DNA of 64,000 nucleotides from Phycomyces nitens (taxonomy: Eukaryota; Mucoromycota; Mucoromycetes; Mucorales; Phycomycetaceae): the NCBI GenBank assembly GCA_022702545.1, contig JAHRBC010000001.1, positions 4,526,001 through 4,590,000 of the forward strand, written 5' to 3'. Made by a program: the position numbers and the translations under genes. The notes under the pieces are model-generated. The model saw only the letters and a program-made list of their open reading frames with translations, was not told where the DNA came from and did no database searches. Below are positions 23,556 to 35,263 of the stretch, one piece after another (within the stretch, counting starts at the first letter, position 1; every line of letters begins with the position of its first letter).

Positions 23556-24923
23556 TTATTTTGGTATTCTCAATTGCTTATTTCCTAATAATTCTTTTAT
23601 ACATCTCTGGCATTGACATTTGAAGTAATATTCGTCCAACAAAAGTTGTTGGCGTGCGGACACAGGAAGGGTGTTATCGATGTAGGAGATCATCAGGGCC
23701 TCGTCTACCTCAATAGCACGCACGGCACTGATCTTCATAACTCGGAAGGTGCCACGCGGTTGGGAGAAGACGGCAGGATAGATCATCTTTACGACCGAGA
23801 TCTTTGGAAGCGTCTTCTTTTTGTTTTGCTTTGGGGGCTCTATTTCAACCGTCATCTCTGTTCCCTCTTCTTCGAGTCTGTTTTCTGTAGACTGCTCAGC
23901 CTCACAGTTGTTTGAGCAGTCATGGTTAAAGAGAGACGCGAGTGGAAAGAGGGCTAAAAATACATGTGGAGGTTAGGGAGGGAAGGAAACAAAGGCCATC
24001 TTTTCTTTCTTTTTTTACGTTTGATGTAAATATGTATGCAAGTGCACGAATAACTTGCCTCGACCAATAAGCACATCACCCTTGGCCGTCTTATTCTCGA
24101 GAAAGATACCAAATCCATTGGACTCGATTCGTGATACGAGGTGCATAATGTCCTGTAGGGTCTCATGAGGAGTAAGTAGCTGTGCTGAGCTGAGCTGGTT
24201 ATAAAGAAACTGCTGCATTCGCCTCCAGTCCTTCTTGTCGTCCTCGGGCCAATCGTCGTAGTGTGATTCGAGTTCCTGGACCTGCTCAAATGTGCTCGCA
24301 AAGGCATCTTTTGGGTATACAGCCAATTCTGGATTCCACCAGTTGTCTGCTCTGTCCCACAAAAGATTGTGTGCCTCTCGACGTCGCTCCCAGAAGCACA
24401 AGAGCACCAATTTTCCAATACTTTTTGACTGTAAATCAGACTTGAAGGTAGCCAGTTTTCGCAATATGCCACACAGTAGAGAGTGATCGGCTATTGACGG
24501 TGCCAAATATGCCTCGCTACAGGCAAGAGAGCAAAAGTAGATCTGATCGCAACTGGTGCAGCGAGCAGAGAAGGCTCGGCTGGGGTGAACACAGAGACAG
24601 TGAGCACAGACCCTTTTCTTATGACTGTCAAAGATTGCTATATGTCCAGTCTTTAATAACAATAGTAACTATCATATGGTGCAGTAAAATGTCGAGAATG
24701 ACGTACCTGTTGCATAAGGGAATACCTGCAAAGCCAATATGAACATACATTAGATATTTTTTTAAGAATATTTTTTATTTTGACAGGTGGAGATCGAATT
24801 ATGTACCCGAAACAGCGTCTGTTGGTCTGCCAGACTTGTCTTTGCCAGGAACTCTCTCCCTTTTGTCGGGCTGACTCGGACCTTGACAGGCATATCACGG
24901 GATTTGAATACACTACTGTTCAT
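23556..24923 (-). CDS. SET-MYND domain protein (SMYD-like)
   Basis: Putative protein lysine methyltransferase. Exons 24923-24807, 24725-24707 (19 nt), 24637-24059 and 23953-23556 sum to 370 residues. The SET domain is split: an N-terminal strand (VRVSPTKGREFLAKTSL ... VFPYAT), the MYND zinc finger (CAHCLC ... CTSCDQIYFCSLACSEAY ... HSLLC), then the catalytic core LFPLASLFNHDCSNNC with ISYIDNTLPVSARQQLLLDEY, and the post-SET cysteines FKCQCQRC. The usual NHDC-P-N is NHDCSNN, so the proline is missing. The intron 23954-24058 is GC-AG. An alternative acceptor 31 nt upstream (TGATAG) would leave only a 38-nt intron and the wrong frame. The substrate is unknown; Set5- or SMYD-type cannot be separated. 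Confidence 0.87.
23954..24058 (-). other. GC-AG intron in the SET-MYND gene
   Basis: The donor is CGAG followed by GCAAGTT; the acceptor is TTTTTAG. It joins IGR-A-LFPLASLFNHDC, restoring the SET core. No GT donor nearby keeps the frame. Confidence 0.8.
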
Positions 24924-25071
24924 GGTTAAAGAGAATGAAAAATAACAATATTGAGACGTGCTAAAAAGGGGCTCTAAGCCAGTCACGATCGATTGAGTTT
25001 GAAATGTATGTGTTTTATTGTATGTAAAATAGGTGCATGAATTGGATGAATATATTCATTAGAGTTGTAGG

Positions 25072-25821
<750 letters not shown>

Positions 25822-28788
25822 AATCAAATAATAAAAAAAGAGAGTATATTTAATGAACTATTTCTATATATATATGTATATATGTATATATGTATGTGTG
25901 TATATATGTATATATATATATATGTATGTATGTGTGTGTATATTTATTATATAATGATAGTTATATAATAAAATGTCGATATTCACTTTGGAGAGAGAGA
26001 GAAAGAGAGAGGGAAGCAAAGGGAATTATATAGATTTGGTCGAGAATTTTCATAAAGACACCAGTTTCTTTATTCTGATTTTCCAGACTCGTGTCACGGG
26101 AACTGAAGCCGAAGAAGAGGAAGGGAAATGAAGAGGGCTGTTTTTGGAGGTGTACCTTTGGCCCTCTCCTTCCAAAACGCTTTGTTCAAATGGGCACGAG
26201 CCACAAATAAAGAAGAGAATACTTGTGACAAGAGCTGCTTTGAATGCCTCCCCCCCTTTTTTATTATTATTATCATTATTATTATTATTGTCATTATCTT
26301 GCCCCTCGTCTGTCTCAGCTATGCAGGATTCTGCAAACCTACAGGCATGACTGGAAACGTATAGATCAAATGAAGATCCCTATTGAGATCAATAGAAATA
26401 GATTATTTGTATTATATTCTTGTCGACAAGCCAAGTATTCATATCTTTTTTGGTTTCGGCATTCGTTAAGGTTCATGCATCTTCTTTTTGCCACGTTTTT
26501 AGGCTCTAATCTCTATTTATCCCGCCTTTAAGAGTTTCGACTCTTGAATGATAACCTTTTCTCTTTCTCTCTTTCACTGTCATCACACACCAGTGATCCA
26601 AAATTAGGTACACATCGCCCAAAACAGAGCGTCATACAGGTCTTGTTGAATGTTTGGGTCGATTACAAGGTGGCTCAAAAGCATATACCCTTTTAGACCA
26701 GTGCTAACAGATTGGCCGATTTGTCCATCAATCTGGACACCTTGTTGGGATCCTCGACTATTTATTTATACAGATTTTATGTCTAGATATATTGGCAATA
26801 GCATTGCTGATAGTAAAAGGGGGGGAAACAGCTGAGCATGCCCCACATTTTCTTGTTTCTAAAAAACCAGCTGTCAATACACTTGATCTTTTCCATTCGA
26901 TATTCTTAATATCTCACTCTCTTTGACAACCGGGTTTGCAGCTTGACCTGCTCACGTGGAGGACTTGGTTACCGATGCCGATACTAACTATACTCTCGTT
27001 GCTAGGCATCCATGCAGTCCAGCAGAAAATACTGCAGATTACTTTGCATAAATCGATCCAATGCCAAATCAAGCACGTCAAAGCTTAGTACCAAGGGAGA
27101 GGGGGGGAAGAGGGGGATAGTCTTTCGATCTATACCTCGGCAGCTAGTGTGCCAAACGTTGGGAGTTATAAAAGACGATCGAAATCAAATTTTGATATTT
27201 CGATGTTGTGCAGTATTAAAGTGACAAGCAAGAGTTGTGAAAAGATACTTATCCTCGAGTCTGTATTTTTTAATAATATCCGCTTCTCGGCGTCCTTTGT
27301 TTTTTTATTTTTAAAAAAAAACATAATTTCAAGCTGATAAATCTAGCCGCGGACCAGACAATATTATTTTTTTCTACACAACCACCGAGAGACCAAATGT
27401 TCTGCAATACAGGTTTGAACGGACAGTTTTCTACTGACTAAAACGTGAACGTGTCTGTATAGCTGATTATGGTTTGTTTTTAAAAATAAATAAGCCGTGA
27501 TTATCTTGTACATTATAAAATCTTATTATTTGTGCCTTGATCAATATTCAAATGAAATGAGAAACAATTGATGATTTCAGGGAGACCTTTGGCATCCAGT
27601 CCAGGGAGCTGACCAGTCACGTCATGAAAAAGAAAAAGAGGCTCGGAGGGATCCTTAGTAATCTTCAAGACTAGATGACCAAAGTCAGAAGATGCGCACT
27701 GACGTCCAAATCAAATAATAAACAAACAAACAATGACGCCCAAGGCCATTGATGTTGACAGACTGAACATCTCGGCCAAATGCATATTCATGGTCCTTGT
27801 ATTACAATATATTCAGATATTTTGGTCAAGTATCTATTTGGGTCTTTATTCGTTGTGGCCAAAGCCAAATATTTAATATGCACCAGACACAGAGAGAGAA
27901 AGCTTAAATGGTTTCCGTACCAGCCGTGCTTTTTTTTAAAAAAAATTATTGCTATTTTATCATAGAAATAAAGCGGCAAAATGCACATATAGTGTATATT
28001 ATTATTATTATTCTCTAGAGGGACCCTATATGTTGAAACTCAAATAACAGTATAGAAAAAGGATAAATGAAAAAAATAATAATCATAATAAAGTCAACCT
28101 GCATCAATACGAGATGCAATCCCCAAATCATCAAAGGATATATAGGAAATACAAGTTCCTTGGAATATTATATAAATAAATGATCCTCTGCAAAGAACAG
28201 AAATAACAAAAACACAAAAGAGCTCCTTACACTATACAACATACATATTTATATTGTATTGTATTGTATTGTTTTCTATTGATTGCAGAGATACACCAAT
28301 AGTGATGGGCTAAATTATATGAAAAACAATAATATTGAGGTTCTAGAATATTGTACATATATATATATATATTTATATTTATATATAAAGAGAGAAAGAG
28401 AGAGGACTGTGCGCTAGCTGATACGTCAATGGCATTTATTAATTTCTGTTACTGCTTGTGATACGGATTTACAGGTTCGGATGGTATAGAAAATAATTAT
28501 TAGATTTTTTAAAAAAAATAAAGGTCATTGCCTTGGGAACCAGGAGAAAACAATACGTTGCTATAGTTACAGATTACCCTAAATCATGTGCGTGGTTCAA
28601 TATGTCGTTTTGTGCCTTGTTTCATCTATTCTGGTCCAATTGATTGGAGCCATTCTCTTCTCCCTCTCTTTCTCTCTTTCTCTTTCTCTCTGCTTTCGTT
28701 CTTTATCTCCAATATGGTTGCCTTGCCATTGTTTTTGTTTGAAACGGAATTGAGATTAATGAATAAAATATAGAAAGATAAAGATAAA
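25822..28788. other. Intergenic region C2H2 factor to RabGAP
   Basis: About 3 kb without a recognisable gene. It carries TATGTATATATGTAT tracts (25866-25945), an ATT trinucleotide run (26263-26290), a GA-rich tract (25991-26015, 28385-28403) and a polypyrimidine tract (28660-28690). Long leader or distal promoter of the C2H2 gene is possible. Confidence 0.5.
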
Positions 28789-30467
28789 TCAGGATAGCTC
28801 CATGGCTCCAAACCATTTCCGTCGCCTCTCCATCCATTCTGTAAGCATTTCATCTTCCCATTCTTCCTTTGGGATGCCATGGCTGAGATATCGATCGGCC
28901 TTTATACTATCTGGTACATCGTTCCATCCCATATGACTCCAATCACGGTACCATGTATTGACTACCGACCTAAGATTAATAATAATAACAATAATAATAA
29001 TGGAGCCATCAGTTCCGAGCCGTGTATGATCTGATTGAATATGCAATTTATGCCTTACTCATCATGTAACCATATGCCACTTCGCTTTTGAAGTTCCAGG
29101 GCACTGTAGCGCTCTTCTAATGATACCGCCTTTTGTATCACTGCATCGATGTTGATATCATGTGGGATATGGGAAATTATAGAGTGAGCGAGATCTGGTT
29201 CAGACTGAAGTATAGTAGATCTGCGAAGGAGAGTGATCTGTGGTATAGTTTAGTACAAGCCAAACAAAGGGCTAGACATACCGCACTTGCTACATATACT
29301 GGCATCAGAGGCGAACTTGCCACAAAAAGATCAAATAGACGAGTGATCTTGCTAAAGTCTTCAAAGTTATGGCTGTACCAAGTCAGGATCCAGCTCAAAG
29401 CATAATAAGGCATTATATTGGACCTGTAACATAAAGAATATTTCTATAAATTTAAGAAACACAAGAAATAAAGAGTGTCTCATCTAATTGTTTCAAAAAT
29501 CATTCATTTACTGTGTTTCTTTTTTTTCTCTTACCTTTCAAGAAAAGATGTGAGTTCTGGATCTTCGTATTCGATTATAGAGCTCATAAGACGTAATTGT
29601 TTTGATACTGGATCAAGTGAGTCCAACATCGCATCTGTAAACCAATGGTCAAGGATCAAGTGTTTGTATCGACATGTTTGACGTTAAAAAATAATAAGAA
29701 GAAAAAGGATATCTCAAGAAGAATAGAGCGACATTTTCTGTAGCCGGTATCGCATTCTTTTTCCCGAGTACCAACAAGAAGCATGTGCATATGTCATGGA
29801 ACCCCTTTGTATACAAGATTTATTAGTTTCTCTCTCTCTCTCTTTTGGTGGATATTAATAGACTTACCTGGTAATACTTTAGTCTTGGATTTCGCCAGAG
29901 TATTTCAACAATCATCCGATGGAGCTCTTGTTGCTTATGAGCCTTGAGCATAGGCGAAATATCTTTATTTTGTATATATACACATATTTATTTTGGTTTA
30001 TTTAATATGAAATTTCAATTTTATTTCAATTTAATATCATTGCTATTAATTTTACAGTGTGGAATATTAAAAAAAGGGGGGGAAATTCTTTAATACCTTG
30101 TGGAAAGTAGTATAGTGATCGTTCTACGTCCTTTGTTATCTGAATCGGATCAGCTAAATCTTTTTCTAAAATGCATAGAGATATAGATTATATAAGCTTG
30201 TGCTTTATCTTCTTACCGCTGCCCTTTTCATCTACATAGCAGCCGTAATGAGCATGAAGTAGGATGGGCCTATAAAAGCGAATGAGTCATTGGTCGCATG
30301 TGGCATGTATGGAATTACCATACAAGCTTCCTCAATTTGTCATGAACATATCCACCTGGCTGTCTTGCTAGCAGCCGTAGAGATGAAATGTCGTTTCTTG
30401 ATAGGGCGGCGATGATTTGTTCGACCTGGTGGGTACGTTGCATGGATCGAGCTTTGATAGAGGGCAT
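28789..30467 (-). CDS. TBC-domain RabGAP, TBC1D20/GYP8 type
   Basis: Stimulates GTP hydrolysis by Rab1/Ypt1-class GTPases in early secretory traffic. Nine exons sum exactly to 353 residues. The TBC signature is complete: arginine finger IQITKDVERSLYYFP (IxxDxxR), glutamine finger KYYQGFHDIC (YxQG), FFLRDAMLDSLDPVSKQL, then MPYYALSWILTWYSHNF and FDLFVASSPLMPVYVASA, which match TBC1D20 closely. One intron (29637-29712) is U12-type AT-AC. The protein ends KWFGAMELS without the C-terminal membrane anchor of TBC1D20 or Gyp8. The start ATG 30467 is chosen; an ATG at 30553 lies upstream but joins to nothing in frame. Confidence 0.92.
29637..29712 (-). other. U12-type AT-AC intron in the RabGAP gene
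   Basis: 76 nt. The 5' splice site is ATATCCTTT, the U12 AT-AC consensus; the branch site is TCCTTGAC; the intron ends TTTAC, 12 nt after the branch A. The junction AG-AGATGCG yields FFLRDAMLDSLDP, the conserved family sequence, and keeps the frame of all downstream exons. No GT-AG option does so. Confidence 0.9.
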
Positions 30468-31304
30468 TTAACGATTGTGTGTTTTTGTTGATGAAGACAG
30501 TAACAATAGAAGAGAAAGAGGATGTTTATTACCGACTGATGCTTTAACACTCATTTGCCTTTCTTGATTTGGAACATGCATAAAGGCTGTTGTCTATTGA
30601 AAGAAGTTTTTTTTTTAAAAAATTGTTATTATTATTATTATTATAAAAATAAAAATAAAATAAAATATCCATTGTACATAATTTTGGTAATGCAAACCCA
30701 ATCACTCTGGCAACGTCACAACAGCATAACATTTATTTGGCTTGCCATGATCTCTAACTTATCTTTACATATTATTCTCCTTGTATTTATACGTCTTTTA
30801 TATTAGTGCCGTTGTTGTTTTTGGTATTACTGCGGTAAGCTGACAGAAAAAGGAAATCTCAAGGGGACCGGGTTTGAGGTTGTTGACATTAAAGTCTAGC
30901 TGCGGTTAGTTTGCAAGACATATACACCCTGCTGCTCTTCTGTTGTAACACATGTACTATATTATCTCTTTGATTCATATCTTTAATATTGAGTAGCTCT
31001 AGTGAGTCAAAATTATATTGAATTTACGGTTGGAAATTATCCGAAATCCCCCTTTTTCTATACAGTATGAGATATTTGAGTAGGAGAATTCGATCAAACT
31101 TGGCCACTAACATGAGCGGCATTAATCGTAGCGGAGAAGGGGGACTTCCGGTATCTCTCAAAGACCCTATGTATTCCATACCTAGCCAATCCAGCAACCG
31201 TGCTCTCAGTAGCAAAATATCCACAAGGGTCCTTTTCAGTAGGGAGGGGTAAGAATACCAAGCTTTTCTTGGCCCTAATAAATGGCCTCAATCAACTCAT
31301 ATAA

Positions 31305-31508
31305 TCAATTGCTGTTTACAAATCGATAAATCACTCTGATTGATACGGCCAATGCCACAAAACGAAGTACAAATGTGGCTAATGTAAGTAGGAGTATAGA
31401 ATTCCAATTGTCGTCAGGGATCGCCATCTCCATCAAGAAGTATGTGGCCGACAGTGTCGAGAAGTATGATTCATCAGAGTCACCAATCTCCGTGACCAAT
31501 CCCGACAT
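31305..31508 (-). pseudogene. Possible ABC transporter C-terminal remnant
   Basis: A 67-codon frame from ATG 31508 encodes one hydrophobic stretch (SILLLTLATFVLRFVALAVS) preceded by YFSTLSATYFLMEMAI, loosely like the C-terminal end of ABCG/White-type half transporters. Nothing upstream codes for the rest. It may equally be chance. Confidence 0.2.
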
Positions 31509-31961
31509 ATAACATTACCACGAATTAGTCAATTGGAACCCTCTAGAATCACCAAGCAATTCCCAATTTCTCAAAACGCACTTTTTCTTTTATATAAATC
31601 AAGCTCTTTCCTTAAATGGAAGGTATTTCTTGTCTTGCTGATTAAGATATTATTATTATTATTATTATTGTGATAATAATTACTTGGCAGAGAAATCACA
31701 TGAATAACCTTTTTTTTTTTCAAGCCAAAATTTTACTCTGCACTTTCTACAGGTCCCTGCTACGCTTCTCGATTATGGCTTGATAACCTTCTTTCTTTCT
31801 TTTCGCTATTACTATAAATACATGGGTGCGTGTGAATTGATTTGTGTCACTTTGGAGCTGGCAAAGAGGAGCGGAATCTCTTGATTAATTCTCTTTCCTT
31901 TTTTTGACAGTTCTTTAGAAAATCCCAAAAAGAATCAAAATAGACAGCGGAGTTGCGGAAT

Positions 31962-32093
31962 CCAATTGGTTGCCATGACAACAAAGAGGAGAAATGGTGC
32001 TATAGGCGGGTCAATGCGGAGTCAATGGCTTAGTTTCCACAACGTGGCTCAAATGGGAAGCACAAATTAGAAATGGACTCTGGCTTATAAATA
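31962..32093 (+). promoter_or_regulatory. Core promoter: CCAAT box and TATA box
   Basis: CCAATTGG (31962-31969, CCAAT on both strands) and TATAAATA (32086-32093) sit 205 and 81 bp upstream of the ATG at 32167, a regular spacing for a TATA-driven inducible gene. Confidence 0.6.
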
Positions 32094-32166
32094 CAGCTAA
32101 TTTGATGATTCCTTCTTCTTCTTCCACTACTCTTCTTATTTCAATACAAGAATAAAATAATATAAC

Positions 32167-33177
32167 ATGTCAAGATCCTATGGTGAAATTCCCTATAGAA
32201 ACTATGCTGCGGATAAGCAAGACAGCTTGCTTGTTGCTTCTCTTGCCACCATCAATCCTGCTCAACTAAACTTGGACATTCTCCTGAAGGAGGATGCTGG
32301 CTATTACAGCACCATGGACTCACCCATCCTAAAGACCCCGTTACTTGAACAAGACACTCCTCTCTCAACTTGCACTCCTCTCTTCATGTCAACCCCTCTT
32401 CACCACCATGACACCTATCTAAATGAAACGTATTTTCCCAGTTACCTTGATACACCCCTCCTTCCCGACAAGCCCAGCATTGAATTCAATGGGGATCCCT
32501 TCCAACTCTTAATCGACAAATCCAAGGCTGGTTCTGTCCATTATCAAGCCCATCAATCAGACTCTTTGTTCCATTCGCTCTCAAGTGTCAGAGAGTCGAT
32601 TGTGGACTATGATGAGTCTGACGACGAAAAAATATCTGTGTTTGATAAATTAGGAGAGATTGCTTATGAAGACACACAGGATCAATGCCAACCTACAGAA
32701 AGCCAAAAGCAAGAAGATGAGCCAAATAACTCATCAGAAGAGCCATCATATCTGTCTTTTGGTCAAGAATCATCACATCTCACAAGCCATGATTTCACCA
32801 GTCGTTCAAGATCTCTCAAGCGTAAACAAAGAGAGGATGGCGATGAAGAGCCTAGCGAACCAGAACAAAAGATGCCCAAGAACAAGGCTATCAAGAAGCC
32901 ATACCAATGCCATCTCTGCAAGGCTAGATTTAGCCGACGCTACAATCTTAGCACCCATGTCCGGACCCATGATAAGCAACGAATCAAGGAGCATAGATGT
33001 GATATATGTGAAAAGGCCTTTGACCGCAAGCACGACAGAGACAGACATGTTGCCACTGTCCACCATGGAAAACGTACATTTGGTTGCAAGACTTGCTCTA
33101 CAAGCTTCACAAGAAGAGATGCTCTCTCACGGCATATGCAAGTTCGCCACAATGAGGATCCTGACCATTTCCCTTGA
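32167..33177 (+). CDS. Three-finger C2H2 transcription factor (Crz1-like fingers)
   Basis: Intronless, 336 residues. The N-terminal two thirds is Ser/Thr/Pro-rich with repeated TPL motifs (LKTPLLEQDTPLSTCTPL), then acidic and basic stretches (KRKQREDGDEE). Three fingers close the protein: YQCHLCKARFSRRYNLSTH, HRCDICEKAFDRKHDRDRH and FGCKTCSTSFTRRDALSRH. The pattern R-YNL / R-HDRxRH / RRDALxRH is that of calcineurin-responsive Crz1/Prz1 fingers, so a stress or calcium role is plausible, but I saw no clear PxIxIT calcineurin site. Probable nuclear signal KKPYQ/KNKAIKK before finger one. The strong TATA promoter and lack of introns fit an inducible regulator. Confidence 0.85.
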   Translation: MSRSYGEIPYRNYAADKQDSLLVASLATINPAQLNLDILLKEDAGYYSTMDSPILKTPLLEQDTPLSTCTPLFMSTPLHHHDTYLNETYFPSYLDTPLLPDKPSIEFNGDPFQLLIDKSKAGSVHYQAHQSDSLFHSLSSVRESIVDYDESDDEKISVFDKLGEIAYEDTQDQCQPTESQKQEDEPNNSSEEPSYLSFGQESSHLTSHDFTSRSRSLKRKQREDGDEEPSEPEQKMPKNKAIKKPYQCHLCKARFSRRYNLSTHVRTHDKQRIKEHRCDICEKAFDRKHDRDRHVATVHHGKRTFGCKTCSTSFTRRDALSRHMQVRHNEDPDHFP

Positions 33178-33569
33178 TATCCATAAACCCCATCATCTTC
33201 ACTCATTCTCCTATTCTATATATATGACATCAATTTACCCTTTTCTCTATATGTATCGGTAGATGCCCTTACTTCACTTTGGACCATCTCGCTTTCTCTC
33301 GTTTCTATAATGAAACGAGAATGAAAGCAGGTCCATTCTTTGCTGTTTCACCTCCCCCTTCCCCTTTCTAATTCCTTAGAATAAGTTCTGACTCTAAAGT
33401 CATTGAATATATAAACACAAACACATTAGTAGTAAGACATAATATTAATAATAATAAAAAAAACTCATATTTCTGGCTGCCTTTGGCAGTATGCAATCTC
33501 AAAATGGGCGATATAAATGTGTATATTCCATCTATTATTCTTTTTGGATTATTGGCTTTTTTTTTTGGC
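33178..33569. other. Convergent intergenic region C2H2 factor and p47
   Basis: Pyrimidine-rich 3' region of the C2H2 gene and AT-rich 3' region of the p47 gene. Nothing else seen. Confidence 0.5.
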
Positions 33570-35263
33570 TTATTGGTAGCGCTGAACAACCACAGAGTTC
33601 AAGAGACCTGCATCCTTGATGGTCTGGTCAGGATTGTCCAACACCTTGACAGGAAAAGTGGTCTGGAGAACATAAGGTCTCTGGTCAGGACGAGATCTAG
33701 ATGGTTTTGAAAGGCGGATAAGCAATAGTCTTTGGTACGATAAACTTACGCTTCAATATATTGACGAATGTCTGCCACAGTATGGTTGTGGTTTAATTTG
33801 GCAACCAAACTACAATACACCCGCATTTATTAAATATGAGAACCCTGACATAGCTGGCACTTACCGAGTGCCGTCTGCAAGACGGATCTGGATAGAGGTC
33901 GTAGGTTGAGTAGAATCTACTCTGGGTGCTTCCACAGAAGACGAGGTAGGGAAGGCTCCAGGTGTAGTGGGAATATAACTAGCAGGACTTCCCAGACGAT
34001 GACCAGCACTTTCGAATGGCTTTGGAGGACTCTTTGGTGGGGGTACAAAATCCTCATCCTGGCGTTTAGCCACACGTACATCTACAGCCTGTCCATGCTG
34101 GACATTGAGCAACGAAAGGGGTGCGCGGCTAAAGGTGCAATTAGTATTTATGTGTATATATATGTTGCGGACCGGCTTCTTTAATACCCTTACCCACTAT
34201 TAATAGCACTCAGCATGGCCTCATTTGCAGGATCATCATAACGGAACAAAGGTCCATCGTCCACACTGAACCCATTTCTCCAAAAAGTCAAATAACGCGT
34301 AATCTGTATTCCATTTTTAATTAGCGTTGTTAGACAGCTAGAAATACTTAATCACATGAACTTACGGGTGCCTGGGAGGCTTCATTAGACGACGTATCTG
34401 GAGTGCCGACCTGTTGAGAAGGCGTTTCGTCACTCCCGAGCGTATATCCAGATCCAGAAAAGTAGCTAGGTCTACTGGACTCTGCTTCATGATCCTCATC
34501 ATGGCCAGCTCCTCCCCTACGCCAAGTACTTTAGCTTTAACTCTTCTCTATCACTCGTCTACTGTTTAATTGACTTACTCTGCTGCTTTTTTGAGAATGT
34601 CATCAATCAAGCTGTTTCCTCCACTCTTCTTATTGGGTCCTTGGACAACCATGCCACTAAAGATAAACGATCAATAAAGGAGCTGTGATATGGCCATCTT
34701 CTTCTTCTTCTTTTTCCTGGAAACTCACGACTTTTCACCGCCAGCAAAGAAGTTTTCGTGATCCTCATCTTCTGATTCATCATTACGATTGCCTGATCCA
34801 ATGTCATTCAAAGTACGGATCTTTGATCTGTTTTGTGATTGATAGTTAGATGAATATTAAGACTTGTCTGTGTTTTGCACTGGACCCAACGATGCATTAC
34901 GTGGTGTTTCGGGAAGGCTGGGCTTTTTTCTTGGACGGGCCAGGCTGAAAAGTAGGAGGTGCAGCAGATGCAGCTGGTGCAGTAAATGGCTCTGGAGCAG
35001 AAGGAGAGGATCTATCTTGGGGTCCAGAACTACCGGACATGTCGTAGAACTGGCTCACGGCAGACTATGAGTAGAAAACAAGCAGATTGCAACGGATTAT
35101 TATTTTTTTAGTATTGGCCTTTTGAAATGGTCATTAATACATATTTCACTCGTAGACTTACATTGAGATCCCAGCCGGCAATCTCCAAATAGAATCTAGC
35201 CTGGGTTCCATCGACACCTGTCATGCTGGTGAATTGCTCGATCAGTTGGTTTTGGTCAGCCAT
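33570..35263 (-). CDS. SHP1: p47/Shp1-type UBX cofactor of Cdc48
   Basis: Adaptor of the AAA ATPase Cdc48/p97 in membrane fusion and protein turnover. Domains in order: UBA ([31 protein letters not shown]), a Pro/Ala linker, an acidic segment ([15 protein letters not shown]), SEP ([39 protein letters not shown]), then the UBX domain ([33 protein letters not shown], ending VVVQRYQ). The UBX loop TTFPVK takes the place of the FPR loop that contacts Cdc48, as in p47. Seven or eight short exons with 50-100-nt introns; the stop is TAA 33570-33572. Start at ATG 35263. Family assignment is firm because UBA-SEP-UBX is diagnostic. Confidence 0.93.

Larger units (their letters stand above)
30468..32166. 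other. Intergenic region RabGAP to C2H2 factor
   Basis: 1.7 kb between divergent genes. Contains an ATT/TTA microsatellite (30625-30640, 31650-31672), a small membrane-like frame at 31305-31508 and the promoter elements of the downstream gene. Confidence 0.5.

Noticed and set aside
24663..24700. Acceptor at TGATAG giving LLLLKTGHIAIF in the SET-MYND gene
   Set aside because: The intron would be 38 nt and the phases do not match; the acceptor at 24638 gives frame and the expected MYND spacing.
25866..25945. TATGTATA repeats as a CRISPR-like array
   Set aside because: Simple AT microsatellite in a eukaryotic genome with no unique spacers.
28588..28773. Small hydrophobic frame downstream of the RabGAP
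   Set aside because: Driven by a polypyrimidine tract; composition alone explains it.
29676..29712. A 37-nt AT-AC intron ending at GTCAAAC
   Set aside because: Too short, and the resulting CRYKHLILDHWF insert breaks the conserved LRD-ML-SLDP block; the 76-nt version has a better branch site and restores it.
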